Source: Poriferisodalis sp022821985
GTDB taxonomy: Bacteria; Actinomycetota; Acidimicrobiia; Acidimicrobiales; Poriferisodalaceae
Length of the DNA stretch: 64,000 bases
Assembly (NCBI RefSeq): GCF_965219595.1
Contig: NZ_OZ244781.1
Location: 2,790,001 to 2,854,000, forward strand
Reading direction: 5' to 3'
Positions 6,857 to 15,265 of this stretch are shown here, piece after piece (position 1 is the stretch's first letter; each line of letters opens with the position of its first letter). Under the pieces are notes generated by a model, which did no database searches, was not told where the DNA came from, and saw nothing but the letters and a program-made list of their open reading frames with translations. The position numbers were made by a program, and so were the translations under genes.

Positions 6857-9232
6857 TCAGTCGTAGATGAAGCCGAGCTCGGCGGGGGGCGGGAGCTCAC
6901 CGCCGATGTGGCCGCCGGTGCGGAGGTCGGCAATCTGCTTCTCGCTGAGGCCGGCTACTTCGGTCATGACCTCGTTGGTGTGTTGGTCGAAGCGGGGGGA
7001 GGGGCCGGCTTGGTTCGGGCGGACTCCATCCAGAGTGAACGGTGACGCGATGTGGCGCATGGGGCCTGTTACTGGGTGATCGACTAGCTCTATGCGGTTG
7101 GCGACTGGTTGGTGGTCGGGTGCGGTCCATGGGTCCCAGCAGAACTCGGTGCGGGCGCTGGCGGCGTGCAGCGCCGTTTGCAGGTCAGCGCGGGTCCGGG
7201 CCGGTTGGCCGCCGTTGTTCTTGATCTCTTCGAGCAGGCCCTCGATCACGTTGACGGCGTTGTGGCCACGGGCAGGATCGTCGGCCGATCCGTCGGCGAT
7301 TACGGCTAGGTATCCGTCGGTGCCTCTTATGAAGCCGCTCCAGGCGGTGTTGGGTTCCCGGTTTCCCATGCGGCCGATGTCTCGGCCGGTTGTGGAGGCG
7401 AGTACGAGTGCTTCGCCGCTGTGCTGCCAGGTTCCTTCTTGCTGGGAGACGTCGATTTCTATGCCTCGACCGGTGTGCTCGGCGTGGTGCAGTCCGCTCA
7501 GCAGGGCGAAACCGGCGGTGATGCCGGCGATCGGGTCGGGGAAGTAGATGTTGGAGATGCGGGCGCCTTCGTGCTCGTAGCCCTGCCGGTGACCCATCCC
7601 GCCCATGGCCTCGATGATCGAGCCGAATCCCACAGCGCCCGCATAGGGGCCGTCGACGCCGAACGCGGGCATGCGCACCAGCACGATGCGTGGGTTGACC
7701 TCGGCCAGCGTCTCGAAGTCGAGCCCGAGCTGGGGCAGCACGTGGGCCGAGAAGTTGGCGACCAGAGCGTCGCAGTTGCGCACCAGCTCCATGAAGGCGG
7801 CGCGGCCCTCGGGCGTGGCGAGCGTGACGACGCAGTCGCGCTTGCCCTTGTTGACGGCGTTGAAATGCCCGCCTGCCTCGTAGAAGCGATTGTCGTGGAC
7901 GAGATGCTCGAGGCCGGGCGCCATGCCGTGGTCGTAGGGCCGCTGGGTGCGGAAGCCGTCGAAGGGGTTCTGCGCCTCGATCTTGATGACGTCGATGCCG
8001 AGCGGTGTGAGCAGGTTGCCGATGTACGGCCCGGCCCACGCAATGGTCATCTCGATCACCCGCAGCGCACGCGCGGGTCGCAGTGCCGCCGTGGGCGTAT
8101 CGGCAGCCGGGCATGCGTCGGCACCCCGATCGCTCACTCGTTGCATCGGCACGGGCAGGCCTGGTGCGGCGAAGGGCTGGATGGGCGCCAAGGCGGTTGC
8201 TGCTGGTGTCTCGACTTCGCCGAGGAAGCCGCGGTCGGCGAGATGTTCGTCTGCCAGCGCGTCGAGCGGCGTCATCACCATGCCGACTGCCCAGGGCGTC
8301 TCGAGCGCGAACTGGAACAGCTCCCGCTTGGTGCGGGCGGCATACCAGGGCTCGATGACCTCGCGGATCTTGTCGATGTGGCGGGCTCGGCGGTGGCGGT
8401 GGCTCAACTCGGGATCGTCGATCCACTCGGGCATGCCGAGATGCAGGCACTGCATCTCCCAGTCGTCCCGCCGGATCGAACCCGGGCACACGTAGCCGTC
8501 GGCGCAGCGGATCGCACCCGACGGATAGGCCGTGGGCGGGTGCGGCCCCACCAGCGGCCGGCGCCGCTGGCAGTGCAGCGAATCGCAATAGCAGAGCTCG
8601 ACGGCAGTCAGCAGCGCCCCCAGCCACGACACGTCCACGTGCGTCTCGGGCCGTCGCCGGATGAGGTGCGCGGCCCAGGCGGCAAGACCGCCTGCGCAGT
8701 ACTGGGCCTGCCAGCCCGGAAGGCGCAGCGGTTCGGCACCCTCGTCGCCGTTGAAGCCCAGGAAGCCCGTGGCGGTCTGCACCAGCAGCTCGTCGGCGAT
8801 GACGCCAGGGTCGCCGGCGTCAGCACCCCAGGCCGTCACCGTCACGAGCTTGGGCACGCGTTCGCCCTCGGCCGCACCGGCGGCCATCCGCTGGGGATCC
8901 CACGGTCCGCCGGCAAGCCCGGCCAGCGTGTCGCTGGCGATCACCACGTCCGGCCACGACCCCTCCACGCTGTCGGCGGCGCAGTTCAGCTTCGCCGCAT
9001 TCAGATGCACATACAGCGGGCTGATCTCATCGGGCCCCAGCGGGACATCGTCAACCGGTTGACTCCGTGCAGGGTCCCCGCCCGGCGGCTCCACCTTGAC
9101 CACGGTGGCCCCCGCACCCGCCAGCAGCCGTCCGGCATACGGCCCTGCGATGCCGGTGGCCAGCTCCAGCACACGCATCCCCGCGAGCGGCGGCGGCACA
9201 GTCTCGGCGGCTCCATCGGCCGGGGCAGGCAT
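6857..9232 (-). CDS. Double-length family III (CaiB/BaiF) CoA-transferase
   Basis: A 791-residue protein made of two tandem CaiB/BaiF domains. The N-terminal copy covers about residues 10-375 (MRVLELATGIAGPYAGRLL) and the C-terminal copy about 385-791 (ALRVIEMTIAWAGPYIGNLL). Family III enzymes move CoA between acids through an aspartyl anhydride. The C-terminal copy has the expected aspartate (Asp566 in YFPDPIAGITAG), but the matching position of the N-terminal copy is a glutamine (about Gln177, in GWQAQYCAGG). The N-half may therefore be structural. The ATG at 9232 is preferred; an in-frame start 45 nt upstream is possible. A second gene of the same design is at 17734-20133. Confidence 0.85.
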   Translation of the reverse strand: MPAPADGAAETVPPPLAGMRVLELATGIAGPYAGRLLAGAGATVVKVEPPGGDPARSQPVDDVPLGPDEISPLYVHLNAAKLNCAADSVEGSWPDVVIASDTLAGLAGGPWDPQRMAAGAAEGERVPKLVTVTAWGADAGDPGVIADELLVQTATGFLGFNGDEGAEPLRLPGWQAQYCAGGLAAWAAHLIRRRPETHVDVSWLGALLTAVELCYCDSLHCQRRRPLVGPHPPTAYPSGAIRCADGYVCPGSIRRDDWEMQCLHLGMPEWIDDPELSHRHRRARHIDKIREVIEPWYAARTKRELFQFALETPWAVGMVMTPLDALADEHLADRGFLGEVETPAATALAPIQPFAAPGLPVPMQRVSDRGADACPAADTPTAALRPARALRVIEMTIAWAGPYIGNLLTPLGIDVIKIEAQNPFDGFRTQRPYDHGMAPGLEHLVHDNRFYEAGGHFNAVNKGKRDCVVTLATPEGRAAFMELVRNCDALVANFSAHVLPQLGLDFETLAEVNPRIVLVRMPAFGVDGPYAGAVGFGSIIEAMGGMGHRQGYEHEGARISNIYFPDPIAGITAGFALLSGLHHAEHTGRGIEIDVSQQEGTWQHSGEALVLASTTGRDIGRMGNREPNTAWSGFIRGTDGYLAVIADGSADDPARGHNAVNVIEGLLEEIKNNGGQPARTRADLQTALHAASARTEFCWDPWTAPDHQPVANRIELVDHPVTGPMRHIASPFTLDGVRPNQAGPSPRFDQHTNEVMTEVAGLSEKQIADLRTGGHIGGELPPPAELGFIYD

Positions 9233-9333
9233 CGGATCACGGTACCGCCCGGCGGCCCCGGCACACCGGGCCGACATCGGGGCTGCCGTGCTTGCTGTGG
9301 CGGGCTCAGACGGGGGTTCAGTAGGGTCCGAAG

Positions 9334-10221
9334 ATGAACTCCGAACAACCGTCCAACGGTCAGCACAACGGCGTCACCGTCTGTCTGAGCTTCGACTTCG
9401 ATGCGGTCTCGATCTGGACCGGCCCCCGAGGGTCACGATCGCCCAACCTGACCGCCCGCGGCGAGTTCGCCACCATCGGCGCGCACCGCCTGCTCGACCT
9501 GCTCGACGAACGCAGCCTCCCGTCCACCTGGTTCATCCCCGGCCACACCATCGACACCTTCGGCGACGTGTGCGCCCGGGTGGCTTCCGACGGTCACGAG
9601 GTGGGCTACCACGGCTACTGCCACGAAGCCCCGTCATCGAAGCGGGACGAAGCCGACGAGCGGGCCATCCTGACCCGTTCGATGGACTGCCTGGAACGGC
9701 TCGCTGGCGGGCCGCCGGTCGGGCACCGGGTGCCGGGCGGCAACTGCGGCGACCGCTGGATCAGCCTGCTCATCGAGCACGGCTTCTCCTACGACTCCTC
9801 CATGGCCCGCAACGACTACGCGGCCACGTGGTGCCGGCTGGGCGACGTGCCCACCACCGACGGCCCGCACCAGTTCGGCGACGAGGTCGACTTGGTGCAG
9901 CTGCCGTTCGACTGGATCCTCGACGACTGGCCGTACTTCAGCTACGACGGGCCGACCGTGCAGGGGCTGCGCACGCCCGATCACGTCTATGACGTGTGGT
10001 CGGCCGAGTTCGACTACCTGAACGACCGGGTCGGCAGCGGGGTGTTCGTGCTCACCATGCACCCTCAGTGCATCGGGCGGGGCAGCCGGATGCTGATGCT
10101 CGAGCGGCTCATCGATCACATGGCGGCGCAGCCGGGCGTGACGTTCGCCACCATGGCCCAGGTCGCCGACGACTTCCGGGCTGCTGCCACGCCGGGGGAC
10201 CGCGCCGGTCGTCGCCTGTAG
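9334..10221 (+). CDS. Polysaccharide deacetylase (NodB-fold) family protein
   Basis: A 295-residue NodB-homology protein. The catalytic/metal aspartates are in SFDFD (residues about 21-23). The metal-binding histidines fit GHEVGYHGYCHE (His88, His93, His97). The conserved GHRVPGGN arginine motif follows, and TMHPQCIGRG near the C-terminus supplies a second histidine motif. This length and motif set resemble the HpPgdA/peptidoglycan-deacetylase-like or allantoinase-like subgroup rather than secreted chitin deacetylases. No signal peptide is seen, so an intracellular amidohydrolase role is possible. ATG start; divergent from the CoA-transferase gene. The substrate is not assignable. Confidence 0.82.
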   Translation: MNSEQPSNGQHNGVTVCLSFDFDAVSIWTGPRGSRSPNLTARGEFATIGAHRLLDLLDERSLPSTWFIPGHTIDTFGDVCARVASDGHEVGYHGYCHEAPSSKRDEADERAILTRSMDCLERLAGGPPVGHRVPGGNCGDRWISLLIEHGFSYDSSMARNDYAATWCRLGDVPTTDGPHQFGDEVDLVQLPFDWILDDWPYFSYDGPTVQGLRTPDHVYDVWSAEFDYLNDRVGSGVFVLTMHPQCIGRGSRMLMLERLIDHMAAQPGVTFATMAQVADDFRAAATPGDRAGRRL

Positions 10222-10306
10222 CCGGCGGTCTGCGGACCACAGCCAGCAGCCAGCGGGTAGCTTGCCGCCGACACGGCGACATGCTGGTGCGGCTGGCGCA
10301 TGGGGG

Positions 10307-10356
10307 AATGCTGATGCTGGCGCATCACGAGGCAATGCTGATGCTGGCGCATCACG
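10307..10356 (+). repeat. 27-nt tandem repeat before the aminotransferase gene
   Basis: Two copies at a 27-nt period (10307 and 10334) share 23 identical bases beginning AATGCTGATGCTGGCGCATC. A degenerate earlier copy is at about 10281-10301. The repeat lies in the gap between the deacetylase and aminotransferase genes, 20 nt before the ATG. Confidence 0.75.
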
Positions 10357-10375
10357 GGAGCGGGAAGGCGAGCGC

Positions 10376-11467
10376 ATGATCGGACGACCGAGAGCGGCGG
10401 TGGAGGGCCTTCCGCAGTACAAGCCCGGCCGCTCCGCGGCGCAGGCCGAAGCCGAGCACAACCTGGTTGAGGCGATCAAGCTGGCATCCAACGAGAACGC
10501 CAACGATCCGCTCCCGTCGGTGGCCAAGGCAGTGTCCGAGGCCGCCTTGGGCATGAATCGCTATCCCGACCATCGCTGCATGGAGGTGCGCGAGGCGCTG
10601 GCCGACCGGCACGGCGTCGGGCTGGATGAGGTCACGGTGGGCTCCGGTTCGGTGGGGGTGCTGCAGCAGCTGTTCGCCGCCTACATCGATCCCGGTGACG
10701 AGGTGGTGTATCCGTGGCGTTCCTTCGAGGTGCACCCGGTGTTCTGCGTCATCTCGGGCGCTCAGGCGATGACGGTGCCGCTGGTCGACCACGCGTTCGA
10801 TCTTGACGGCGTCGCCGCCGCGGTAACCGACCGCACCAAGATCGTTGTGCTCTCCACGCCGAACAACCCCACCGGCACGGTTTGCAGCACCGCGGAGCTG
10901 CAGCGCCTGCTGGCAGCGGTGCCGCCCTATGTGATCGTGGTGATCGACGAGGCCTACCGGGAATTCGTCACCGATCCCGCCGTGGCCGACCCGATCCAGA
11001 CGGTGCTGCCGGACCACCCCAACGCCTTGGTGCTGCGCACGTTCTCCAAGGCGTACGGCTTGGCCAACCTGCGCGTCGGCTACGGCGTCGGGCACCCCGA
11101 TGTCATCGGTGCGCTCGACAAGGTGGCGCTGCCGTTCATCGTGAGCGGTATCGCTCAGGTAGCGGCGCTGGCTTCGCTCGAACCGCAGGCCGGCACCGAG
11201 CTGGAGGAGCGTGTCGCCGGCATCCTGGCCGAGCGCGACCGCGTCAGCGCTGCGATGTCCGATCTGGGCTGGCCCGTGGTGCCCAGCCAAGCCAACTTCG
11301 TGTACCTGCCGGTCGGCGATGGGGCGATGGAACTGTTCGTCCGGCTGGAGAAGCAGGGTTTGGTGACTCGCCCCTTCGAGGGCGAGGGCGTGCGCATCAG
11401 CCTGGGCACTCCGGCCCAGAACGACCGGCTGCTGGCAGCGCTCGGACCGTTCGACCGGACCAGCTGA
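10376..11467 (+). CDS. Histidinol-phosphate/aromatic aminotransferase (HisC-like)
   Basis: A 363-residue fold-type I PLP aminotransferase. SNENAND near residue 39 and TPNNPTGTV at 161-169 are class I/II signatures. Asp191 in VIDEAY binds the pyridine nitrogen, and Lys225 in TFSKAYGLANLRVGY forms the Schiff base. A late arginine in GEGVRISLG binds the substrate carboxylate. Family: histidinol-phosphate or aromatic amino-acid aminotransferase (HisC/Pat). No other his genes are near, so a broader aromatic or phosphonate-type role is possible. The ATG is preceded by GGGAAGG. It is followed by a convergent decarboxylase gene. Confidence 0.88.
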   Translation: MIGRPRAAVEGLPQYKPGRSAAQAEAEHNLVEAIKLASNENANDPLPSVAKAVSEAALGMNRYPDHRCMEVREALADRHGVGLDEVTVGSGSVGVLQQLFAAYIDPGDEVVYPWRSFEVHPVFCVISGAQAMTVPLVDHAFDLDGVAAAVTDRTKIVVLSTPNNPTGTVCSTAELQRLLAAVPPYVIVVIDEAYREFVTDPAVADPIQTVLPDHPNALVLRTFSKAYGLANLRVGYGVGHPDVIGALDKVALPFIVSGIAQVAALASLEPQAGTELEERVAGILAERDRVSAAMSDLGWPVVPSQANFVYLPVGDGAMELFVRLEKQGLVTRPFEGEGVRISLGTPAQNDRLLAALGPFDRTS

Positions 11468-11493
11468 GCCGCGCCGGTCGAGTCAGGCCGCGG

Positions 11494-12966
11494 CTAGACG
11501 GCGGCCTCGCTGATCGCCTTCCACAGCAGGTCCATCTGGGTGCGGTCGGTGCGCGACTGGCCAACTGCCACCCGGATGATGCTGCGCCCGTCGAGCTTCG
11601 ACGGGGTCAGGTAGGCCACGCCGCTGTCGTTCACCGCTGCCGCGACGGCGTCGGTGGCGCGGTCGGCAGCCTCGGCCGCCGCATCGCCGTCGGCCGCAGC
11701 GCGGCAGCGGAAGCACACCAGCGAGAACGGGTGCGGGGCCACGATCTCGAACCGGTCGTCTTCGCGAAGCCGCTGCGCAAACTCCTGGGCCATGGTCACG
11801 TGATGGCGCACCATCTGGCGGATCCCCGTTGCGCCGTAGCTGCGCAGCACCCACCACAGCTTGAGGGCCCGGAAGCGCCGGCCCAGCGGCACTTGCCAGT
11901 TGCGGTAGTCGATCACGTTGCCGGCATCGCTCTGGGTGTTGCGCAGGTAGGGCGGGTCGATCGACAGAGCGTCAGTCAGCGCCGCCTTGTCGGCGACGAA
12001 GAAGGCCGAGCAGTCGAAGTTCACCATCATCCACTTGTGCGGGTTGAACACGTAGCTGTCGACGAGCTCGACGCCGTCCTGGTGATGGCGGAACTCGGGA
12101 CAGATCATCGCTGTGCCCGCGTACGCCGCGTCGACGTGGTGCCACAGGCTGTGCTTGATCGCGACGTCAGCGATGGCTTGCACGGGGTCGACCGCGGTGG
12201 TGCCGGTGGTGCCGATCGTCGAGCCAACGAAGGCCGGCACCAGCCCCGCGGCGAGGTCGGCTTCGATCGCTGACGCCAGGGCATCGGGGCGCATCGCCAG
12301 GCTCTCGTCGGTGTCGATGAGGCGCACGGTGCCGAAGCCGGCCACGTTGGCGCCCTTCTCCACAGAGCTGTGCGCTTGCGCCGAGGTGTAGGCCACCATC
12401 TGCGTCGCGGGCTGGCCGCCGCGCTCGGCAGCGCGGTGGCGGGCCGCCACCAGCGCGACGTGGGTGGCGTCCGACGCGCTGCCCTGCAGCACGCCGCCGC
12501 CGCTGGCCGTCGTCTTCCAGTGCTCAGGCAAGTCGAGCAGGTCGACGAGCCAATCCAGCATGTGGCTCTCGACCTCGGTCAGCGCCGGCGAGGCCGCCCA
12601 CAGCAGACCGATCAGCCCGAGACCGGCCGACACCGTGTCTGCCAGCACCGAGGGCGGCGAGTTGTTGGCGGGGAAGTAGGCGAACCAGCCTGGGTGCTGC
12701 CAGTGGGTGACACCTGGCACGACCACCCGATCCAGATCGGCAAGCAGGTCGTCGAACGGCTCGGGTTCTTCGGGCGCGGACTGGGGCAGCAGCTCCCTGA
12801 TGTCACCCGGCTGCACGCTCGAGGCCACCGGCAGCGACTCGATGCGCTCCCAGTAGTCGGCGATCCAGTCGATGACCGCCCGTCCGTGCTCACGGAACTC
12901 CTCCGGCGTCATGTGCGGCGGAGGCGAGGTCGGCCCCGCGGACCCATTGGGCTCGGTCGCGTCCAT
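11494..12966 (-). CDS. PLP-dependent group II (aromatic-L-amino-acid-type) decarboxylase
   Basis: A 490-residue group II PLP decarboxylase. The N-terminal pocket segment HWQHPGWFAYFPANNSPPSV and the following LLWAASPALTEVE are characteristic of aromatic-L-amino-acid decarboxylases (DOPA, tryptophan, phenylalanine types). Asp279 in HHVDAAYAG contacts PLP, and Lys311 in NPHKWMMVNFDCS forms the internal aldimine. Length matches the family. It should convert an aromatic amino acid to the corresponding amine or act as an aldehyde synthase. The neighbouring HisC-like aminotransferase also fits aromatic amino-acid turnover, which is inference. ATG start. Confidence 0.88.
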   Translation of the reverse strand: MDATEPNGSAGPTSPPPHMTPEEFREHGRAVIDWIADYWERIESLPVASSVQPGDIRELLPQSAPEEPEPFDDLLADLDRVVVPGVTHWQHPGWFAYFPANNSPPSVLADTVSAGLGLIGLLWAASPALTEVESHMLDWLVDLLDLPEHWKTTASGGGVLQGSASDATHVALVAARHRAAERGGQPATQMVAYTSAQAHSSVEKGANVAGFGTVRLIDTDESLAMRPDALASAIEADLAAGLVPAFVGSTIGTTGTTAVDPVQAIADVAIKHSLWHHVDAAYAGTAMICPEFRHHQDGVELVDSYVFNPHKWMMVNFDCSAFFVADKAALTDALSIDPPYLRNTQSDAGNVIDYRNWQVPLGRRFRALKLWWVLRSYGATGIRQMVRHHVTMAQEFAQRLREDDRFEIVAPHPFSLVCFRCRAAADGDAAAEAADRATDAVAAAVNDSGVAYLTPSKLDGRSIIRVAVGQSRTDRTQMDLLWKAISEAAV

Positions 12967-13052
12967 GGTGCCGACGCTACTTGTGGCCCATCTCTGAGCC
13001 GCCGCCGGTCGTTGCCGTAGTGTGTGCGGGCTGAGCGAGAAGGAGGGGCGCG

Positions 13053-14123
13053 ATGACCGACGGGGCGGCAGGCGCAGCTGCGACTTCGGGTGTCGTCGGG
13101 TACGACGTTCCCGCCGTCGAAGCGTGGATCAGCGAGAACGTCGACGGTCTCGAGCCGCCGTTCGACTGGACGCAGCTCGAAGGCGGCCACAGCAACCTCA
13201 CCTACAAGCTGACCGCCGCCGACGGCATCACGGCGGTGGTGCGCCGCCCGCCCATGGGCGAGCTGCTGCCCAAGGCACACGACATGGGGCGGGAGTTCAC
13301 GATCATCAGCGGTCTGGGGCCCACGGATGTGCCGGTGGCCATCGCGTACGGCTACTGCGAGAGCCCCGACGTGACCGGGGCGCACTTCTACGTCATGAGC
13401 TACGTCGAGGGCAAGCCGCTCTTCGAGTCTGCCGATGCCCGCGAGCACCTGACTGCCGAGGGCCGGGCCCATGTGGGCATGTCGTTCATGGACGTGCTGG
13501 CGGCGCTGCACTCGGTGGATCCCGACGACGTCGGGCTGGGCGAGCTGGGCAAGAAGGAGGACTACGTCGGGCGGCAGATCCGCACGTGGTACCGCTCGTG
13601 GACCGCCTCGGCCGAGTCGGCCTCGTACGACACGCCGGTCGTGCATGAACTGCACGATTTCCTGCAGGAGCGCAAGCCAATCCAGGGTCCCGCCCGGGTG
13701 GTGCACGGCGATTACGGGCTGCACAACTGCCTGTTCAACCCCGCCGGCGAGCTGCAGGCGGTGCTCGACTGGGAGATCTCCACCCTCGGCGATCCGCTTG
13801 CCGACTTCGCCTATGCGCTGAACAGCTGGACCGAGCCGAGCGACGACATCCTGGAAGGCTCCGACCCTCCGACGCTGGTTGACGGCTTCGTCGGCCGCGC
13901 CGACCTCATCGAGCGCTACGAGCAGCAAACCGGCGCCGACTTGTCAGACCTGGCGTACTACGTCAGCTTCAATCACTGGAAGTCGGCCTGCATCATCCAC
14001 GGCGTGTATGCCCGCTACATGCGCGGCCAGAAGCCTGCCGACGATGTCGACTTGGACCTGTACCGGGCACGCATCGGGCGGGGCATCGAGCTGTCGGCCG
14101 CCGCCGCCGAGACGATCTCCTAG
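13053..14123 (+). CDS. Phosphotransferase family protein (APH-like, acyl-CoA-associated type)
   Basis: A 356-residue protein with the aminoglycoside-phosphotransferase (choline-kinase-like) fold. GGHSNLTYKL at about 44-53 is the glycine-rich ATP loop. The catalytic loop is VVHGDYGLHNCLF (Asp220, Asn225), and the metal-binding aspartate is Asp239 in VLDWE. This is the form related to the N-terminal domain of ACAD10/11, usually beside fatty-acid or steroid catabolism genes, and it probably phosphorylates a hydroxylated acyl-CoA or similar small molecule. Strong AAGGAGG site just before the ATG. A paralogue with the same motifs is at 31309-32355. Divergent from the decarboxylase; ung follows after 6 nt. 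Confidence 0.85.
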   Translation: MTDGAAGAAATSGVVGYDVPAVEAWISENVDGLEPPFDWTQLEGGHSNLTYKLTAADGITAVVRRPPMGELLPKAHDMGREFTIISGLGPTDVPVAIAYGYCESPDVTGAHFYVMSYVEGKPLFESADAREHLTAEGRAHVGMSFMDVLAALHSVDPDDVGLGELGKKEDYVGRQIRTWYRSWTASAESASYDTPVVHELHDFLQERKPIQGPARVVHGDYGLHNCLFNPAGELQAVLDWEISTLGDPLADFAYALNSWTEPSDDILEGSDPPTLVDGFVGRADLIERYEQQTGADLSDLAYYVSFNHWKSACIIHGVYARYMRGQKPADDVDLDLYRARIGRGIELSAAAAETIS

Positions 14124-14129
14124 CGGGGC

Positions 14130-14795
14130 ATGCCGCGCACCGACTGGAACCCGATCCTCCGGGGGGAATTCGACAAGCCGTACTGGCCGATCCTGCAGCA
14201 GTTCGTGGCCGACGAGCGTGCCCAAGGCGCGGTGTACCCGCCGCACGACCAAGTCTTCGCCGCGCTGCACTTGACGCCCTACGCCGATGTGAAGGTGCTG
14301 ATCCTCGGCCAGGACCCCTACCACGGCCCCCGCCAGGCGCACGGGCTGTGCTTCTCGGTGCCGCATGGCATCCAGCAGCCGCCGTCGCTGCAGAACATCT
14401 TCGCCGAGCTGCGCGACGACCTCGGCGTCGAGCCGCCGTCGCACGGGAACCTTGAGGGGTGGGCGCGCCAGGGCGTGCTGCTGCTGAACGCGTTCCTGAC
14501 CGTGCGTGCCCGTCAAGCTGCCTCGCACCGTTCGGCCGGCTGGGAGACGTTCACCGACGAGGTGATCCGGGCGGTCAGCGCCAAGCCCGAGCGCGTGGTG
14601 TTCATTTTGTGGGGCGCGTTCGCTCGACGCAAGAAATCGTTCGTCGACCTGACCCGCCATGTGGTCATCGAGTCGGCCCATCCGTCGCCGCTCAGCGCGC
14701 ATAACGGATTCTTCGGCAGCAAGCCGTTCAGCCGGGCCAACGCCGCCCTCGCAGCCGCCGGCCGCCAGCCAATTGACTGGAGCCTGCCCGACTGA
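14130..14795 (+). CDS. ung: Uracil-DNA glycosylase (family 1)
   Basis: A 221-residue family 1 UDG that removes uracil from DNA in base-excision repair. The catalytic water-activating motif GQDPYHGPRQAHGLCFSV is intact (Asp62, Tyr64). LLLNAFLTVR is the usual LLLN..LTVR motif. The minor-groove intercalation loop is HPSPLSAHNGFFGS with catalytic His184. Length is normal. ATG start 6 nt after the phosphotransferase stop, so it is probably co-transcribed with that gene although the functions are unrelated. Confidence 0.96.
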   Translation: MPRTDWNPILRGEFDKPYWPILQQFVADERAQGAVYPPHDQVFAALHLTPYADVKVLILGQDPYHGPRQAHGLCFSVPHGIQQPPSLQNIFAELRDDLGVEPPSHGNLEGWARQGVLLLNAFLTVRARQAASHRSAGWETFTDEVIRAVSAKPERVVFILWGAFARRKKSFVDLTRHVVIESAHPSPLSAHNGFFGSKPFSRANAALAAAGRQPIDWSLPD

Positions 14796-14928
14796 CGCGG
14801 CGTCAGCCTTCAGTCATGCAGCGCTCTGTTAGTTTCGGAGCACCGTTCGAGCCCGGTCGGCTTCGCTGAGCGAGCCGGATGCAGATCGGGTGAGTTCTCA
14901 GGGGTCGCAGCAACGGGGGGTGCATCGA

Positions 14929-15219
14929 ATGGCTGCCTACATGATCGTGGTGGACAGCGAGGTGCATGATCGCGAACAGGCAGACAGTCTCTCGCTGCGC
15001 ATCGCCGAGTGCATCGAAGCCCGCGGCGGCAAGTACCTGATCCGCGGCACTCCGACCCTGTCTCTGGGGCCCGGTGCGCCCCCGGCGAGCATCACCGTCT
15101 CGGAGTTCGAGACCTTGGAGGACCTCAAGGCGGCATTCGGGCAGGACGATGTGATCAAGCTCCGATTGGAACGCCGCGCATCAGTCGAGTCGGTGGCATT
15201 CATGGTGGAGGGCCTGTAG
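14929..15219 (+). CDS. DUF1330 family protein
   Basis: A 96-residue ferredoxin-like (dimeric alpha/beta barrel) protein of the DUF1330 family. It opens MAAYMIVVDSEVHDREQAD. The conserved GGKYLIRG segment and SEFETLEDLKAAF follow the family pattern. The ATG is chosen over earlier in-frame GTG codons because GGGGGG lies just upstream and family homology begins at AYMIV. The function of DUF1330 is not established; related dimeric barrels act as small oxygenases or isomerases. The 133-nt gap before it holds a GC-rich hairpin but no gene. Confidence 0.75.
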   Translation: MAAYMIVVDSEVHDREQADSLSLRIAECIEARGGKYLIRGTPTLSLGPGAPPASITVSEFETLEDLKAAFGQDDVIKLRLERRASVESVAFMVEGL

Positions 15220-15265
15220 GCGACGCGGCACTCGCCGACAGGCCTCGCGCTGGCTCCACAACTCA

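Noticed and set aside
7421..9337. Long plus-strand open frame opposite the double CoA-transferase
   Set aside because: Low-complexity, Arg/Gly-rich translation without family motifs; the minus strand encodes two clear CaiB/BaiF domains.
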